A DNA stretch of 64,000 bases. It comes from Phallusia mammillata (Eukaryota; Chordata; Ascidiacea; Phlebobranchia; Ascidiidae). The notes under the pieces are model-generated. The model worked only from the letters and a program-made list of their open reading frames with translations, had not been told where the DNA came from and ran no database searches. Both the position numbers and the translations under genes were made by a program. Below are positions 35,850 through 49,200 of the stretch, one piece after another. Positions within the stretch are counted from its first letter, which is position 1; each line of letters begins with the position of its first letter. The stretch lies in NCBI GenBank assembly GCA_003260075.1, contig QLIY01000073.1:122464-186463 (forward strand), in the 5' to 3' direction.

Positions 35850-38800
35850 TTTTTTAACAGGGCCAGCTTTGTCCGAACGGTTGCCTGCTGTGCAACATCA
35901 AATTTTTAGTCACTGGAGGCGCCCGCAAGGACATAGCGGTTGCTAGTGCACACTTGAAGTCAACAGCACTGGAGTTTATCCAAGAAGATGCATGTATCAA
36001 GCGCAATGACGCGAAAGTGAAACGTCATAAAGCACAAACATGGCGTAAGTGCAATAGTTGAAATTTTACAACAAATAAACGAAACTTTTTTTCACATTTA
36101 GGATTGATTAATCACAAAATGTATACATGGCAAGATCATAGCAAAATCGAAGTCAATACTCAATTGATTAGTTGACATTATTTCAACCAACGAGAAGAAT
36201 GGTACAATTTTAATACTGATTATTAGGAAAGCAAAGTACTGTTCCAATTAATTGCATATTCCTAGGCGATTACGCGACATAGTTTCTCTACGAATGATAT
36301 CATAAAGTTTGCAATTTAGTATGCAACAAAACGGAGTATGTTATTAACCGAAATATTTATGCAAACCTTCAAACAGCGGTTTTGTTTCGATTTAAAGAAA
36401 AGCTGGAACAGGTAAATAACGAAACATCACTTTGTCTGTCGCTGAGTGACTCACTGCAAGACTCTCACACACAAATCGAGTCCGAACTCGAAACACTAAA
36501 AACTGGGTTCCGGAGAATCAACGGAAGGCTTGAAAGAATTGAAGTGAGTAAATATACTCGAATTTTTCTGATCAATGTTTTTAATTTTTCTTAAAGTAAA
36601 AATGCAAACTCACTGCAAATTGCTTACGCCAGCGAATAATGACCTGTAATGCTTGGTGGGTTTCGGCGAAGCTGTGTTATTAGGCATTTAAATAAAGCTA
36701 TTCAAATTGAAACAACATTTTTGAAACAGTATGAAATAAACCATCGTGATAAAGTAGCCTAAAGGTTAAAAAGAAGTGGCTTTCGCGGTGGTTGTGAAAT
36801 CATGTTAGTTGATAAAGCAAAAGACTCAAAAGTTTTGGAAAGTGTTCGCTTTTAGCTCGTAAACATAACAAAATTATCGAGCGTCACAGAAAACCATTTG
36901 TGGCCAAAAATTTAACGGGCATGAGACCAACAGACAAATAAAGGAATAAACAAAAAATTAACCCAAAAGTATAACGTGTCAAAAATGTACACTTATATTG
37001 GACATAAATTTTCGCCATACATCACGTCCGAAAAAACTTTAGTTTTGTAAGCCTTTAAGTATTTACCAAAACGTACAACATTACAACATAAACGAGCCTA
37101 TTAACTCTTAATTTTGACAGAGGAACCTTGCCAAAAAATCGGCCACGTGTTCGACTGGTGCAACAACAACGCAATCTTCCTGTACTCTACCGGTCCTGTC
37201 AGGACGCGATTGCGCTGAAATTTACAGGGCAGGTGGAAGACGTAGCGGCGTTTACGTCATCAAACCTCAGGGAGCTGTTCAACCGATTCGGGTACAGTGT
37301 ATTTTTATTTTATCTTATGTTATACTAAAAAAAAGAAATCTATAATCGCAAATACGGCCTTGTACCAGAAATTGAAATGGTCGACACAATATCAAATCTC
37401 TCTTACATGCATTTCGTATAGGATCGCAGAAACAAATTATTTGGCAAACAAATTTTTTTAACTAGAACGATAGTTTCACACCATTGAGTCTTTAAGATTC
37501 GAAACTAAAGATCACGTGATTAGGCCGTTTCCGAAACCAAAAACAACATACTACAAAGCAATGTAAACATATGATACATAGACTTGAACCTGAAAAGCCC
37601 CCCCCCCAGTTTCACACCATTGAGTCTTTAAGATTCGAAACTAAAGATCACGTGAGTAGGCCGTTTCCGAAACCAAAAACAACATACTACAATGCAATGT
37701 AAACATATGATACATAAGACTTGAACCTGAAAAATAGCCTGATCAAAAACAATTGTGTCAGCGAACTTTTCTTTGTACACATACGACGAGATCAGCGATT
37801 ATTGAATCGCCTGGAAAAATATTCATTATCTATGGCAAGTCTCCATATTTAAAAGTTATTCGCAGCTGTCAGCAAATTTTGTGTGATCAATGTGTTTTAG
37901 GTTATATGCGACATGGATGACAACGGAGGCGGTTGGACGGTGATACAAAGACGATCAGACGGGAGTTTAAATTTCGATCGCACATGGAGAGAATACAAGC
38001 GCGGTTTTAAACAAGAGAATTGCCAAGAAATCAGAGAGATGTGGATTGGAAACGAGAATTTACACAGGCAAGCTTGCTTAAAAAAAGGAAAAAAATAATT
38101 TCAAATTTATATTACTTCTCGTAATAAATACAGGTTAACCCACCAAGCAAACCAGCAGTTAAAGGTGGTTCTTACGTCATCGCGCAACGAGACACGATAC
38201 GCACGGTACAGGTGAGTCATCACGGAACTGATGAGTCATCTTTCATACCAAAGAGGTCTCAAACAATACATTTCATTTAAACCTACCAATAAACAAAAAA
38301 AGTTGCTTTTTGTGTCAACGTACGTATGTCTTTTTGACTTTTAGTCGCGGGTCACAAAACAAACTAAACCAAACAAACAAACGTATTTTTAGACATTTTC
38401 AAATCGACAACGAAGCAAGTGGTTACCGCATGGTGGCGGTAGACGGATACAGGTCCGATACAAGCGGTGACGTAGGCGACGCGTTTAGGGAGTTCCCCAA
38501 CGTAAGAGGCCAAAGACGACAACTTGATCACTTGGGAGCGCGCTTCACAACACGTGACGTAGACAATGACGATTACGTCACAAATTGCGCAGGTAAATTG
38601 ATTTTAGTTTACACCTAAAATGAACACAAAACTAATCCGGTTAATCGCATATAAAAGCTTGGCAAGTCGGCTATGCGATTAACCAGACTCGTCTGCAATT
38701 ACAAACCAAAATTCCAATTACCAGTCTTTAAAATGAACATCAGCGCTGTAGAATTATACACACGATTTAATACCATAAAGCTTATCTCTAGCCACAGCCA

Positions 38801-39347
38801 TTTACCAAACACTCTAACCTAAAGTGCGTTTTTCCTTGCAGCAGGTAGAAATGGGGGATGGTGGTACAGGAGCTGTGCGGCAGTGAACTTAAACGGAGAG
38901 TGGCAAGATTCGAACCCACAACCGTACCAACAAAATACGAGAGGTAAGATTTCGACCAATAAACAGTGGTACAGGTTTGCATGCTGCGTGATTTTAATTG
39001 TATTGCTCAACGAGTGTGTATTGCTCAAAATATATTTTACCCCCCCCCCCACCGCACCAACAAAATACGAGAGGTAAGATTTCGACCAATAAACAGTGCG
39101 ACAGGTTTGCATGCTGCGTGATTTTAATTGTATACAAGTGTGTATTGCTCAAAATCTATTTTCTTTTTTTATTTATTGGCTTCTACCAACACAAAATATC
39201 AAATGCTTCATCAAAACCTTGAAGTTAAAGTTAATAACCTTTGTTGCAGGCTTAAACGGACACGAAGGAATAATTTGGAGGCCATGGACTGACCGACATG
39301 GATCGCTTAAAGCAACAATGATGAAAATACGACCCACACGATACTAA
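35146..39347 (+). CDS. FReD B: secreted coiled-coil fibrinogen-domain protein
   Basis: Ten exons join in frame to about 422 residues: 35146-35199, 35435-35506, 35861-36044, 36398-36543, 37121-37291, 37901-38067, 38134-38211, 38393-38592, 38845-38943 and 39250-39347. It has a signal peptide, then LCPNGCLLC (matching CPSGC of FReD A), a coiled coil around residues 105-152, and a fibrinogen domain from RDCAEIYRAGG (about 181). Hallmarks: CDMDDNGGGWTVIQRR, MWIGNENLH, DVDNDDY, GGWWYRSCAAVNLNG, GIIWRPW and MMKIRP. Intron 6 uses a GC donor (CACAG|GCAAGC at 38067). A long poly-C (35766-35849) sits in intron 2, and C10 duplications sit in intron 5 and at exon 9. The exon 9 start could instead be 38842, adding one alanine. 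Confidence 0.87.
35766..35849. other. 84-base poly-C tract in FReD B intron 2
   Basis: Uninterrupted C run ending 11 bases before an exon acceptor. As with the other long runs, it may be a written-over gap. Confidence 0.5.
37472..37734. repeat. Duplicate pair around a C10 tract (FReD B intron 5)
   Basis: 37472-37597 and 37608-37734 are nearly identical and meet at ten C (37598-37607). Confidence 0.85.
38924..39163. repeat. Duplicate pair around poly-C (FReD B exon 9/intron 9)
   Basis: 38924-39039 and 39051-39163 are near copies, each including the end of exon 9 with its GTAAGA donor. Eleven C separate them. Confidence 0.85.
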
Positions 39348-39417
39348 ACTGCTCCACTATTCGTTGTTGATGCATTCACATCCACTACAAAGTTAAAACT
39401 ACAACTATAAAAATGTT

Positions 39418-39423
39418 AATAAA
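39418..39423 (+). terminator. Poly(A) signal of FReD B
   Basis: AATAAA about 70 bases after the FReD B stop codon. Confidence 0.6.
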
Positions 39424-39859
39424 GTCAACAATACACCAAAATTATGCTCAATGCTATACAAAACGGTAAAGCTAGCAGACATATTTTCCTGGGCAGGACT
39501 GAAAGTTTTGCTTCAAGATGGCAGAACAAAAAAAACTATGTAAGCAACAGTACTGAATTTTACTGGTCCTTATTTTTAGCACAGTGTGTAGCAACCATGT
39601 ATGAGCAGGAATTGTACATAATGCTTTCAATGCATCGCTGATTACAAAGATTATTTTCAGTCAGTGTAAACCTACGTAGGCTACGGTGCGCCACACTTCA
39701 AATGAATGTGCTCTTATCTAACCGCTGTAAAACAAAGAGCGATTTCAAGGGACAAGCAAGCTTTGTTGCCTGCAAACATGTTTACCCGCGACAAACACAA
39801 GATATCACTTCTGTGGGTCTTGCTAAAGCTACTGTATTTTGCACAAAACCACCATTAAC

Positions 39860-42800
39860 ATGACGTTGTGGAAAGGAACGCTTTTGATCGTGATGTTTTT
39901 AGGAGCATTGCGAATTGCGGTGAGTAACAGATTAATATTAAAAGTGTTTGTTAGCAATTATATTTCAATAGTTGATTTTTGCAAAGTCGTATTTTTTGTA
40001 AATAATTTTGTATTTAAATTCCTATTTGAGTTTAATTGATATTGAACATTGTTTGAGTTGTAAGAAGTAAGACAATTAATTCAGTGTTTTCAACATGCCT
40101 AAATTTGTTTTGCGTTGCTTCATGACCTGGGTTCAAGAAGCGGCCTGTAAATGAGACACATTAAAAAAAGGTATTGGAGAAAATGTATCTGGCGGTTTAG
40201 CGAAAGATTGGATAAGAAAGTAGTGGTTTAAAGGGTTGTCCCCCCCCCCAGCGGCCTGTAAATGAGACACATTAAAAAAAGGTATTGGAGAAAATGTGTC
40301 TGGCGGTTTAGCGAAAGATTGGATAAGAAAGTAGTAGTTTAAAGGGTTGTAAAAAACCTACTATGCACAAAGGCAGTGATATGTTAAACCAGTAACAAAC
40401 GGAATATATCAAAATGGGTTTAAATTATACCAATGTAGGGTTTTACATACTTGGAGCTAAAAAAGATCACTAGCCCTGCATACTCTTTTCTGTAGAAAAC
40501 ATGTCAAAACACAGTGATGTCCTGTCCCTCAACTTGTGCTGTGGCAAGCGACTTAGAGAGAGATGAAGAACTGATTAACCGACAAATGATGCAGTTGACA
40601 CAAAATATGAGCACGCTATGTCAGAGGATAAAACGAATCCAGATGAAAAGAGAAGAAAAGCAACAGCGGCACCGACAACGAAACATGGAGCTTACAAGTT
40701 AGTTTAGATTCCTTAAATAAGCAATTGCTGCCAGGCATAACATGTAAACGAGTACTGCTCTTCGAATTTTGCAAACTACGCCATTTATCCTTTTCTTGCA
40801 AGATATGCCATTATGCTTATGAAGGCGGCTTTTATGGGATATCGAAACGTCGATTATTTATCACAAAAACTGCTGGAACAGCAATACTCGTAAGAAATCA
40901 GGCCGCGGTCTCCCAAGCATGCCTATGTCTCAAGGCAATAAAAAGGTTAAGAATAGTTTCCTTAGTTCAGCCCTCTTCGTTTGTGGTGCACCACAATAGT
41001 ACCAGAGGTCATGAGGGTTCACCTAAAACTATAGTTGAAAAAATAAATTCACGACAGAGAGCGAGTGCATATGTACCACCTTCTTAGTTCATTTTTATGG
41101 AGAAAAAAAATGATTATTCGTTATATGTTTTAAAAGAGAACACAAGGGGATAGGCATCAATGTGTTGTTTTTTAGTCATCTGAAGTGTTTCAACTGTTGT
41201 TGTTTTGGTTAAACAACAAATTCCTTTAAGATAACACGTTGAATTTAGAGTGTATGGGGCCTCGTTGTTCCTTTATATTCAGACAAATTTAGCTGAAATA
41301 ACCAAAATGTCGTTGAAGATCTGATTTCAAGACAACAAGCTACAGTGGATTTGCTAACGGAATCGCGCAACCGGTTGGGAGACAGAAGTAGAGAAGTAAC
41401 CGAAGGAACAAACGATATTCGTCGACTTGCGGATGAGAATCGAGCGTTGGAAGATCGAATACAACAAAAGGTCGTATCAGCAAGGTCAGCGTGCTCCGTT
41501 ACCATGGAAACAACATGTCCGGGTACAATCGTAGGGAGAGGTATAGAAAACTTTAAGATCTTAAAAGTTTTAACTCAAAATGAAGTGAATATAGATTTAA
41601 CCAAGATAAAAGATGTCTTCCACAATGTGTACGTAGACGGAGTTTGATCTGTACAATTAAGCAAAAAAAAAACAGTTATAAAACTGCATTTTAAACAAAG
41701 AAGCGTCTTCAAATTAATGAAAACCTTCATAATATCGGGCATTCCGAAAGTCTTAATTACTGTACAGCCAAAAAGTATTATTAACACATAACGGTTCCCA
41801 CAGACTGTGCAGAGATCTACAACTTTGGAGGAAGAACTAGCGGTGCTTATCTCATCACAACTGGCAGTACTGATGTATTAAGACTCGTGTATTGTGATCA
41901 AGACGTAAGTACATGCATTTGAGCGATAACTAATGCTTGGTCACCATGTTGGGTCTCTCAACTCTGTCAATTTAGTGCTTATTCCCAAAACAAAATTTTC
42001 CATTAAGCTAAATAATTTGAAAACATGAAGAGACGAGAATAAGTTTTTAAAAAATCGCACAGCCAAAGTTTTCATTTTCATCAGACTGACGGAGGTGGAT
42101 GGACTCAGATACATAGCCACGCGACCAACGATGTTGAATTTAATAGGGACTGGCAATCTTACAAATCAGGCTTCGGCCAGGTCTCGTGCAACGGCGATGG
42201 AAATTACTGGCTCGGGAATGAAAACACCCACTCTGTGACGTCACAAACGCATCAACACATGCGCGTCGATGTGGAGGATTGGAATGGTGCCAGCAGGTTG
42301 GTAAGAAGAGCGACATTGATGTTTGATAACTTTTATTGAGAGCAGTTTGTTGGTTTATACTGGCCTTGTGGGCATTACTCTTGCATGTAACAATTGTAAA
42401 CATGTTTTTACTCATTAGTGCCTGTACAATCCATTCAAGCACTGTGTTTGTCATAAAAAGACTTTTAGTGGTTTAGTTCAAGAGACAAGTCAATTCACAT
42501 AAATTAAGTAAGCTGATGCTATTTTACTTTACAAACTAAAAAATCATGTTGCCTGACAAAGACCGCAATACTGATGAAGTGTATTGTATGACCCATGCAA
42601 CCAACATATTAAACAAACCTTTAAAAAGCTCTCAACAAAACAATACCATGAACACTAATTCATGAAGCTAGGTTAGCTTGTTGATTGGACAATAGTTGTT
42701 TGTAGACTGATAACAAAAACATTAAAACTTTGCATAATATTACAAAAACTATTATCTGTGTTTCTAAATGTGATTTTTAAATGAAATATCGTTTTATTTT

Positions 42801-43567
42801 GTAGAGTGTTCTGTAAAAAGATTTGTGCTTTTCCTGGGTTGTGTAAATTTGTCTTTTTCTTTCTAGATTTGCATTATACACCCATTTTGGTGTTGGTTCA
42901 GAAAGCACTGATTACACTCTTACTGTTAGTGGTTACCAAGGAGACGAGTCAGGTGACATTGGTGATGCTTTTGCTGGACATAATTTTGGGATATCAGATG
43001 ATGTTCTTATCACAAAACACAAAGGAATGCCATTTTCAACATATGACAGGGACAATGACAAATACATGACAGGTAAGTAAATGCAAGTTGTTGGTTTGCT
43101 TTTGAGTAAATAACTTTCTTACAAGTAATTATCATATGGTATAAATGCGTTTTTAAGGCAATTGTGCACGCCATGGTAGTGGTGGTTGGTGGTACAACAG
43201 TTGTTCTGCAGTCAATCTTAATGGGAAAGTTTATGAAGGTGGATACTACCAGTAAGTATTAAACCAACATGTTTCGTTAACTGTGAATACTCAAAATCAT
43301 TTTACTGATACAGATATTAAACAATTCAAAACTAGTTGACAAGGCTGTTGCTGAACCAAAACTCTGAAATAAAGTTTTTTGAAGTCAAAGCAATATAAAG
43401 ACGTGCACAGACTAAAATATCAACATGAACATTTCAGAAAATCTGACACTATCTACGGCTACGACAATGCAATGATTTGGGGTCCATGGAAAGGGCTCTG
43501 GTATTCACTGAAGAAAACCAGCATGAAAATTCGACCAGCATCCTTTCATTCAACTGTTCAAACATGA
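39860..43567 (+). CDS. FReD C: secreted coiled-coil fibrinogen-domain protein
   Basis: Eight exons join in frame to 408 residues: 39860-39919, 40496-40697, 41319-41540, 41804-41904, 42085-42296, 42867-43072, 43158-43251 and 43438-43567. A signal peptide (MTLWKGTLLIVMFLGALRIA) precedes a CPSTC motif and two coiled-coil exons rich in Q, R, E and K. The fibrinogen domain starts at DCAEIYNFGG (about 162). Hallmarks: TDGGGWTQIHS, YWLGNENTHS, DRDNDKYMTGNCA, GGWWYNSCSAVNLNG, MIWGPW and SMKIRP. The exon 3 acceptor (41318) is chosen by frame and has a weak pyrimidine tract, so that boundary is the least certain. The stop codon is 12 bases from the stop of the convergent minus-strand gene. Confidence 0.88.
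40139..40350. repeat. Duplicate pair around a C10 tract (FReD C intron 1)
   Basis: 40139-40239 and 40250-40350 differ at a couple of bases and meet at ten C (40240-40249). Confidence 0.85.
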
Positions 43568-43579
43568 AAACAACATGAC

Positions 43580-44866
43580 TTACTTTTCAACCTCTGAATT
43601 GTTTGTGATGTTTGTCTCAATATGCCTTCGCATGAGTGACGCTGCAGTTTTTATGTCCACCTCTTCGTCATTATGATGCAAGTCTGTGTTAACTTCACAT
43701 GCTTCTTCTGAAAACATAAGTTACAAAAAGTAGAAATTTGGCTGAAGTTTTACTCACATGAAAATTTATCATGCTTCTGCATTAGCGTGGTAGAAATTAA
43801 GTCTATTGAGTCTTTAAAATGTCAGCTATGTATATATATATATACAAAACCTGGCATCAAAAATCAGTTTGCCTGCCAAAATGTTTTGTTAAACAATCAT
43901 GCAACATTTATTTCAGCATAAACACGAACCTTTAACAGTTTTATAGAAGTTTGAAAGAAGATTGAGTGAAGCTCTTTCCTGGATGACTTTAACCAAATCC
44001 TAAAAACAGAAATGATTTTGCTAATTTAGTCTTGTGAATTTAATTTGATCAGAAACAGACAAAACTAACTTCAACAAAATCCTTGGAAGAATCATCACCA
44101 GTTTTTACAATTGACTTCTCTTGCAGAAAAGGTAGAAATTCTGCAGGCAAGTCTGGGTTGTACAAAAAGTTCTGTTTACAAAAACAAAGTTTAGGGGTTC
44201 AACTTAAGTAACAGCTTTAGTCATCATTTTTACTATCTCAGTGGTAATATTACTTCCAAACCTGATAAAGCAAATGGGATGCATCCTTTAACATGTCAAC
44301 AGTAAAGTGTATTTCCCCCAAATTAATCTGTTTCTCTGTTATTAGGAAGTTGAGTTTAGCATTTAGTTGATCCACTGCATTTTGGTTTCTGTATATCTTG
44401 TCATAAACCTTTAAAAACATGACATTCAGTTGAAAAATTATAATATAAAGATGGTGTAAACTTAAACACATTATGTTTAACAAGATAAACAACAGTCAGC
44501 ATACGATGGTGTAATAAGTATCAAGAGCAAAAATTTAAATTTTTCCATAACAGATCAACTTAGTTCAGTGTTATGTTTATAATTGTTTCAGAGCTCTTTG
44601 GACTAAAAAAAATTGACAAATTAACAGCCTATTATATAATCAACATCCCTAGCAACCAAGAAAATAATAAAGGTTTTGTCTTACTGCAAATAATCCTTTA
44701 TAATTCGTAACAAATTATATGTGTGAATTATAAAGGATGAAATAGAAAAAACGCATTTTAAAACACGGTTATACAACATTAACATACCACATTGGATTTT
44801 ATGGCACATTTCGCCGAGATCTCGGGTATGCACGAGGAATTTTCAGGTGTGCAAGTGTGCACGACG

Positions 44867-44964
<98 letters not shown>

Positions 44965-45271
44965 TGCAATTGCGCCACTGGTTAACTAATGTAAAACGAA
45001 AATTTCAAAGGCGAAATTTTTTTTTAAAGAGAACAAACACACCAGGTGTCGCAAACGTAAAAAATGTCTCAAGTGTGCAATCAAACTTAAAAAAAAAGTC
45101 TCAGGTGTGCAGCTGCCATACTATCCATACTGGTTAACATACCTTTTGACAATACTCTGCCCAGTCAAATGCTCTTGTAAGCTTCTCTTTTGTCAGGTGT
45201 GCAACTTTTGGAGAAACGCTTAACTGCAATATTTCTAAAAAGCTCTCACATTTTGACACCACAGCATCCAT
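43580..45271 (-). CDS. Unrecognised 191-residue helical protein
   Basis: Five exons, 45271-45143, 44408-44262, 44171-44070, 43999-43930 and 43707-43580, join without frame break to 191 residues from ATG to TAA. All junctions have GT and AG consensus. The protein is acidic to neutral, looks largely alpha-helical, and has no signal peptide or membrane segment. Features include ESFLEILQLSVSP near the start, a DQLNAKLNFLITEKQINLGE helix, LYNPDLPAEFLPFLQE, and an acidic C-terminal tail ending NNSEVEK. I do not recognise the family. The last exon ends in AAAA|GTAAGT, so an alternative splice past the stop is formally possible. It converges on FReD C with almost no spacer. Confidence 0.7.
44867..44964. 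other. 98-base poly-C tract in intron 1 of the 191-aa gene
   Basis: Uninterrupted C run without flanking duplication; probably a gap placeholder or unresolved repeat. Confidence 0.5.
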
Positions 45272-46266
45272 TGTTATAATTCACATATGAGAAATTTGTT
45301 TCAAACGTGAAATTTCTAAATCCACGGAAAATAAAATTTGGCGCGAAATACCACGGTGTTTTCCCTAACTTGTTACACAGAAGAGATTTTCATAATGTCT
45401 GGGTAGTAGCATAGATACTATAAAACTTTATATCTATGGTAGTAGGGACACATTTTATTTTTTTGCTCCTTTGTTTTATTCAAATTCTTTTGTATTTCTC
45501 AGATATATACACTTCAAACTATGTTCCTTGTGTTTATTTTTCACCAAAAATGCAAAAAAAAAACGAACAGACACCTAATATACAAAAAGTTGTAACAAAC
45601 ATTTGATAGATTGTCTTCAATACAAATTGTGCGGGTATAGGTAATACAAACACAAATAAAGTTGTAGTATACTTTTCAAACATAAAAAATCAAGGTAATA
45701 GTTAAGATTAACAGACACTATAAACTGAATGTACAATGGGCGTAGGTCTGATAATTAAATAAATTTGGAAAAAAAGTCATTGTCACAGACTTTATTGTCA
45801 TGACTCATGACAATGTTGACAAGACAATTGCACTTTCTCGGATTCAGAGAAAAAGAGATAGAAACAGTTTGGTTCATAATGTGGAAATAAATACTGCATT
45901 AAAAACAGTGCTTTGTGAAAATAAAGTGGATTTCAACATATTGCAGTGCTTCTCTTAAGTGGTCCAATAAAATCTATCTATTGTTTGCAGTTGGCCAAAA
46001 AACAATTTGGTATTGGCAACATTAATGGAATGGTGTAGATTATTTTAAACTACAAAAGAAAGTCAAAACTGTATTCGTCAAATTACTTAATTTAGTTAAA
46101 ATTGCACTTTGGTTTATATCAGACTTGTATCATAAAACATATTCAAATGATCAAATCGAAACCATAAGTGCTTTTGATACTGGTGCTGGTGCATTTAGAT
46201 GGCATTTCACTGAATACACCGGGGTTCTTTATCACCAAATGAGATTTTACATGGTCCTTTGCAATC
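45272..46266. other. Intergenic stretch between two minus-strand genes
   Basis: No coding exon recognised. A minus-strand AATAAA at 45791-45796 is a candidate poly(A) signal for the SLC22 gene, about 470 bases after its stop. A short inverted repeat around 45780-45830 ('ttgtca...tgacaa') is visible. Confidence 0.4.
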
Positions 46267-49200
46267 TTAAATGTCACTGCTAAGAAGCTCAATCTGAGAA
46301 AAGAGAGATTTGGTTAAAATATGCTTTATTAAAAGAGAGATTAGTGAATATCTTTTGAAAAGAGAGATTAGTAATAATATTTTCCAAACCTTTCATAAAA
46401 CAATATCTCTTTATTAGGTCAGTTGATTAACACCATTATGAGGTAACAATATAGTGTAACAAGTGAATATTGGCTATTGTCTTAAATGGCTTTTTCATTA
46501 CCACCAAACAATTAAAAAAATTGTGAAGAAGTTTCTCATTTTGATCATAATGTAATTATCTGTTTGTTAATCACCTTCTCTGATTACCAAAAAATCTATA
46601 TAAAGCTTCCAGTAAGTAATGCATAAACAATGTAATATATAAAATGTAATATATAACAACCCTCTGTAGGTAGTGGGACAAATGCAGAGATGACTTACTG
46701 TGTCCTCTTCATCAACGCGGACATACTTGGAGCTCGCCCGCTTCCTGCTTACATCCTCCAGAGTGTCGGGAATCGGAAGGTTCAGGGTTTCGGGAAGAAC
46801 CAAGCTAACTCCTGCTCCTAATAAACTTGCTCCTCCAAACACCAGGAAGGGTAGGGAAGCACCATAAGGAGCCTAACAAACATATCAAAATGATGAATGA
46901 TTTTGAACTGTTTTATTAATTATAACATTATTTTCACCTAGTTTGTTATGTTTGTTTATTTATTCAAAAGTAATCTGTTTGTGAAGTAGAACTGACTATT
47001 CCAGTTAAACAACTCAAATCAGCCACTTGTTGGCAATTAAACAAACAAAATATTATTCAACCAATAATATAACACAGTTTTTGATTCAGCAAGCAATCAT
47101 ATGGCATGCATGATCTCTCAGTTCTAATTAAACAGAAACATCTGACTAATATCTGAAAATATCTAAACGTCGAATTGAAGCGTGTAGGCACTAAACCCCC
47201 CCCCCCACATCTGACTAATATCTGAAAATATCTAAACGTCGAATTGAAGCGTGTCAGTGTGTTGTAACAGAATACCTAATTTGTGAGTGTAAATGGAAAG
47301 GACCAGAAAGATTGGATTTTTCTAGTTAACCTTTATTATTCTAGGCACTAAAAATTTTTAGGGGGGAGAGGTGTCAAGTTACATTTGGATGCTAAAATAG
47401 GTCCAGGGGTAAAAAAGGTTGGAAACCACTGGTTTAGCAGGTTCTGCTAAAGCCCAGACCAAGAAACTTTTGAACAGTTCCACATACGTTTACATTACAA
47501 GTCAAGCGTGCATTCCTAACACTGGCGTAGAGTACGGGGGTGCGGGGGTGCCGCGCACCCCCGGCCTTAACCTTTGTATAACGTCAAAATCGCATCTTTG
47601 TTCAGGTTAGATCGGTTAATTAAAACGTTTTTCCAGCTGAACAAATGCACTTGCATTCACGCCATTGATCGAACAGACGTCGGTTGAAACGTAACAATTG
47701 TAATTGTTTCGTAATAAATGAGCATTTTAATGAAGCATAAACATGATTTATAGACTAACGTTTTAATATTATTTTTCGCAATAACTCTCTGCAATAAAAA
47801 ATAAATATAAAAATAGTCAATAAATTGTTTCCTAAGTCGAGTTTAATGTCCTTTGGCAAAGTACTGCAACGGCCTAAACTTGATCCAAGGTGACCTAAGT
47901 TTAGGCGTCAACAATACATAGTCGCCTATATTTAAAACGTGAATTGCTTTACTTTTATTCCCCGCCGTAACACTTTTCTTTAAAGTTAATCGTTGTTGAA
48001 ATTGCTGATTCGGTAAATCGTCCTTTTGTTACATCAGACGATATCAGACGCACAGCAAACGTTCCAATCGAACCCACAGAAATTGCGACAAGTGACTATT
48101 TGCAAATTAATGTGACAGAAACTACATGCTAAAGCACGTAAAAGGTGTCGTTATTTGGTCTTATACGGGTACAGATACTGTACATGGTATAGGCATCGTA
48201 TTTGGAATATCAAACGGCGCACCCCCGGTATTTTTTAAAACTCTACGCCTATGAATTCCTAAACATCATGTATATGCAGTGGTGGGATTCAGCCGGTTCA
48301 TACCGGTTATATGAACCGTCTGTGATAATAATTACTAAATACAAACACTGTTGGGATTCAGCCGGTTCGTACCGGTTCTATAGAACCGTCCACTCGAAAT
48401 TTTATGAGATCAGCGAACCAGTTAGCATTACTGGTTACTGTCAATTGACTTTATGAGATCAGCGAACCGGTTAGCATTACTGGTTACTGTCAATGGACAT
48501 TTTGTAACAGAACCGGGTGAAAAATATAATTTGGTGATAGAACCAGCTGGCAAAAAAGTTTAATTCTACCACTGTGTATATGCAAAAAATATTTGGTGGT
48601 TTCTTCACCAAGAAAAAAATTGTATAAAATCTAAACTAGCCACCTTTAAAACAAGATCTCATAAATACTCACCAAATTCCTGACAAAGGGGTAGAGAATA
48701 CCTCCAACCCTTGCACACACCGACGTTGTACCCATTCCAACATTTCTGATCACAGTAGGAAAAAGCTCAGATGCATAGATGTACACAATAGAGAAAGCAG
48801 CAGAGATTGCGAGCTTGCCTATCAGCCCCAATGCTAATTTGGTTGTAGATGTACCTAAAACATTATAAGCGTTGACTTAAAATGTGCACAGCCATTACAC
48901 TGGTTTGAGTAAGCACCAGAACAGAACTAATAGTAAAACACCATCAAACTTTCTACTTACAGCTAGCTACTGCTTATTTTTGAAAGAATGCATGTTTAAG
49001 ACATTGCACAAAGATTTTATTTTTTATTTTTATCATAAGAATTATGTTTCAGAGGTAGTGTTTTTCTGACTTTGAAAACTTCCTCATTTCTACATTTTAC
49101 TGCTTCGAACAACGTTATTAGGTGGAAATTTTTATTTTCTTAATAAATTTACCTGATGGATCTGCATGCATAAACATGATAGCTATGCATGCGAACCCAG

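Noticed and set aside
38897..38920. GATTCGAACCCACAA in FReD B exon 9 resembles the SINE B box (compare 25915), suggesting SINE exonisation.
   Set aside because: The distance from NLNG to GIIW is the same as in FReD A, so nothing was inserted; the match is short and in frame with the domain.
23301..44964. C-rich tracts as i-motif/G-quadruplex regulatory structures.
   Set aside because: Long runs without interruption, and ten-base runs at duplication junctions, are better explained by assembly gaps.
47405..47450. GGTTGGAAACCACTGGTTTAGCA as a hAT right end.
   Set aside because: The left end could not be found; the C10 join at 47196 disturbs the region, so it stays unproven.
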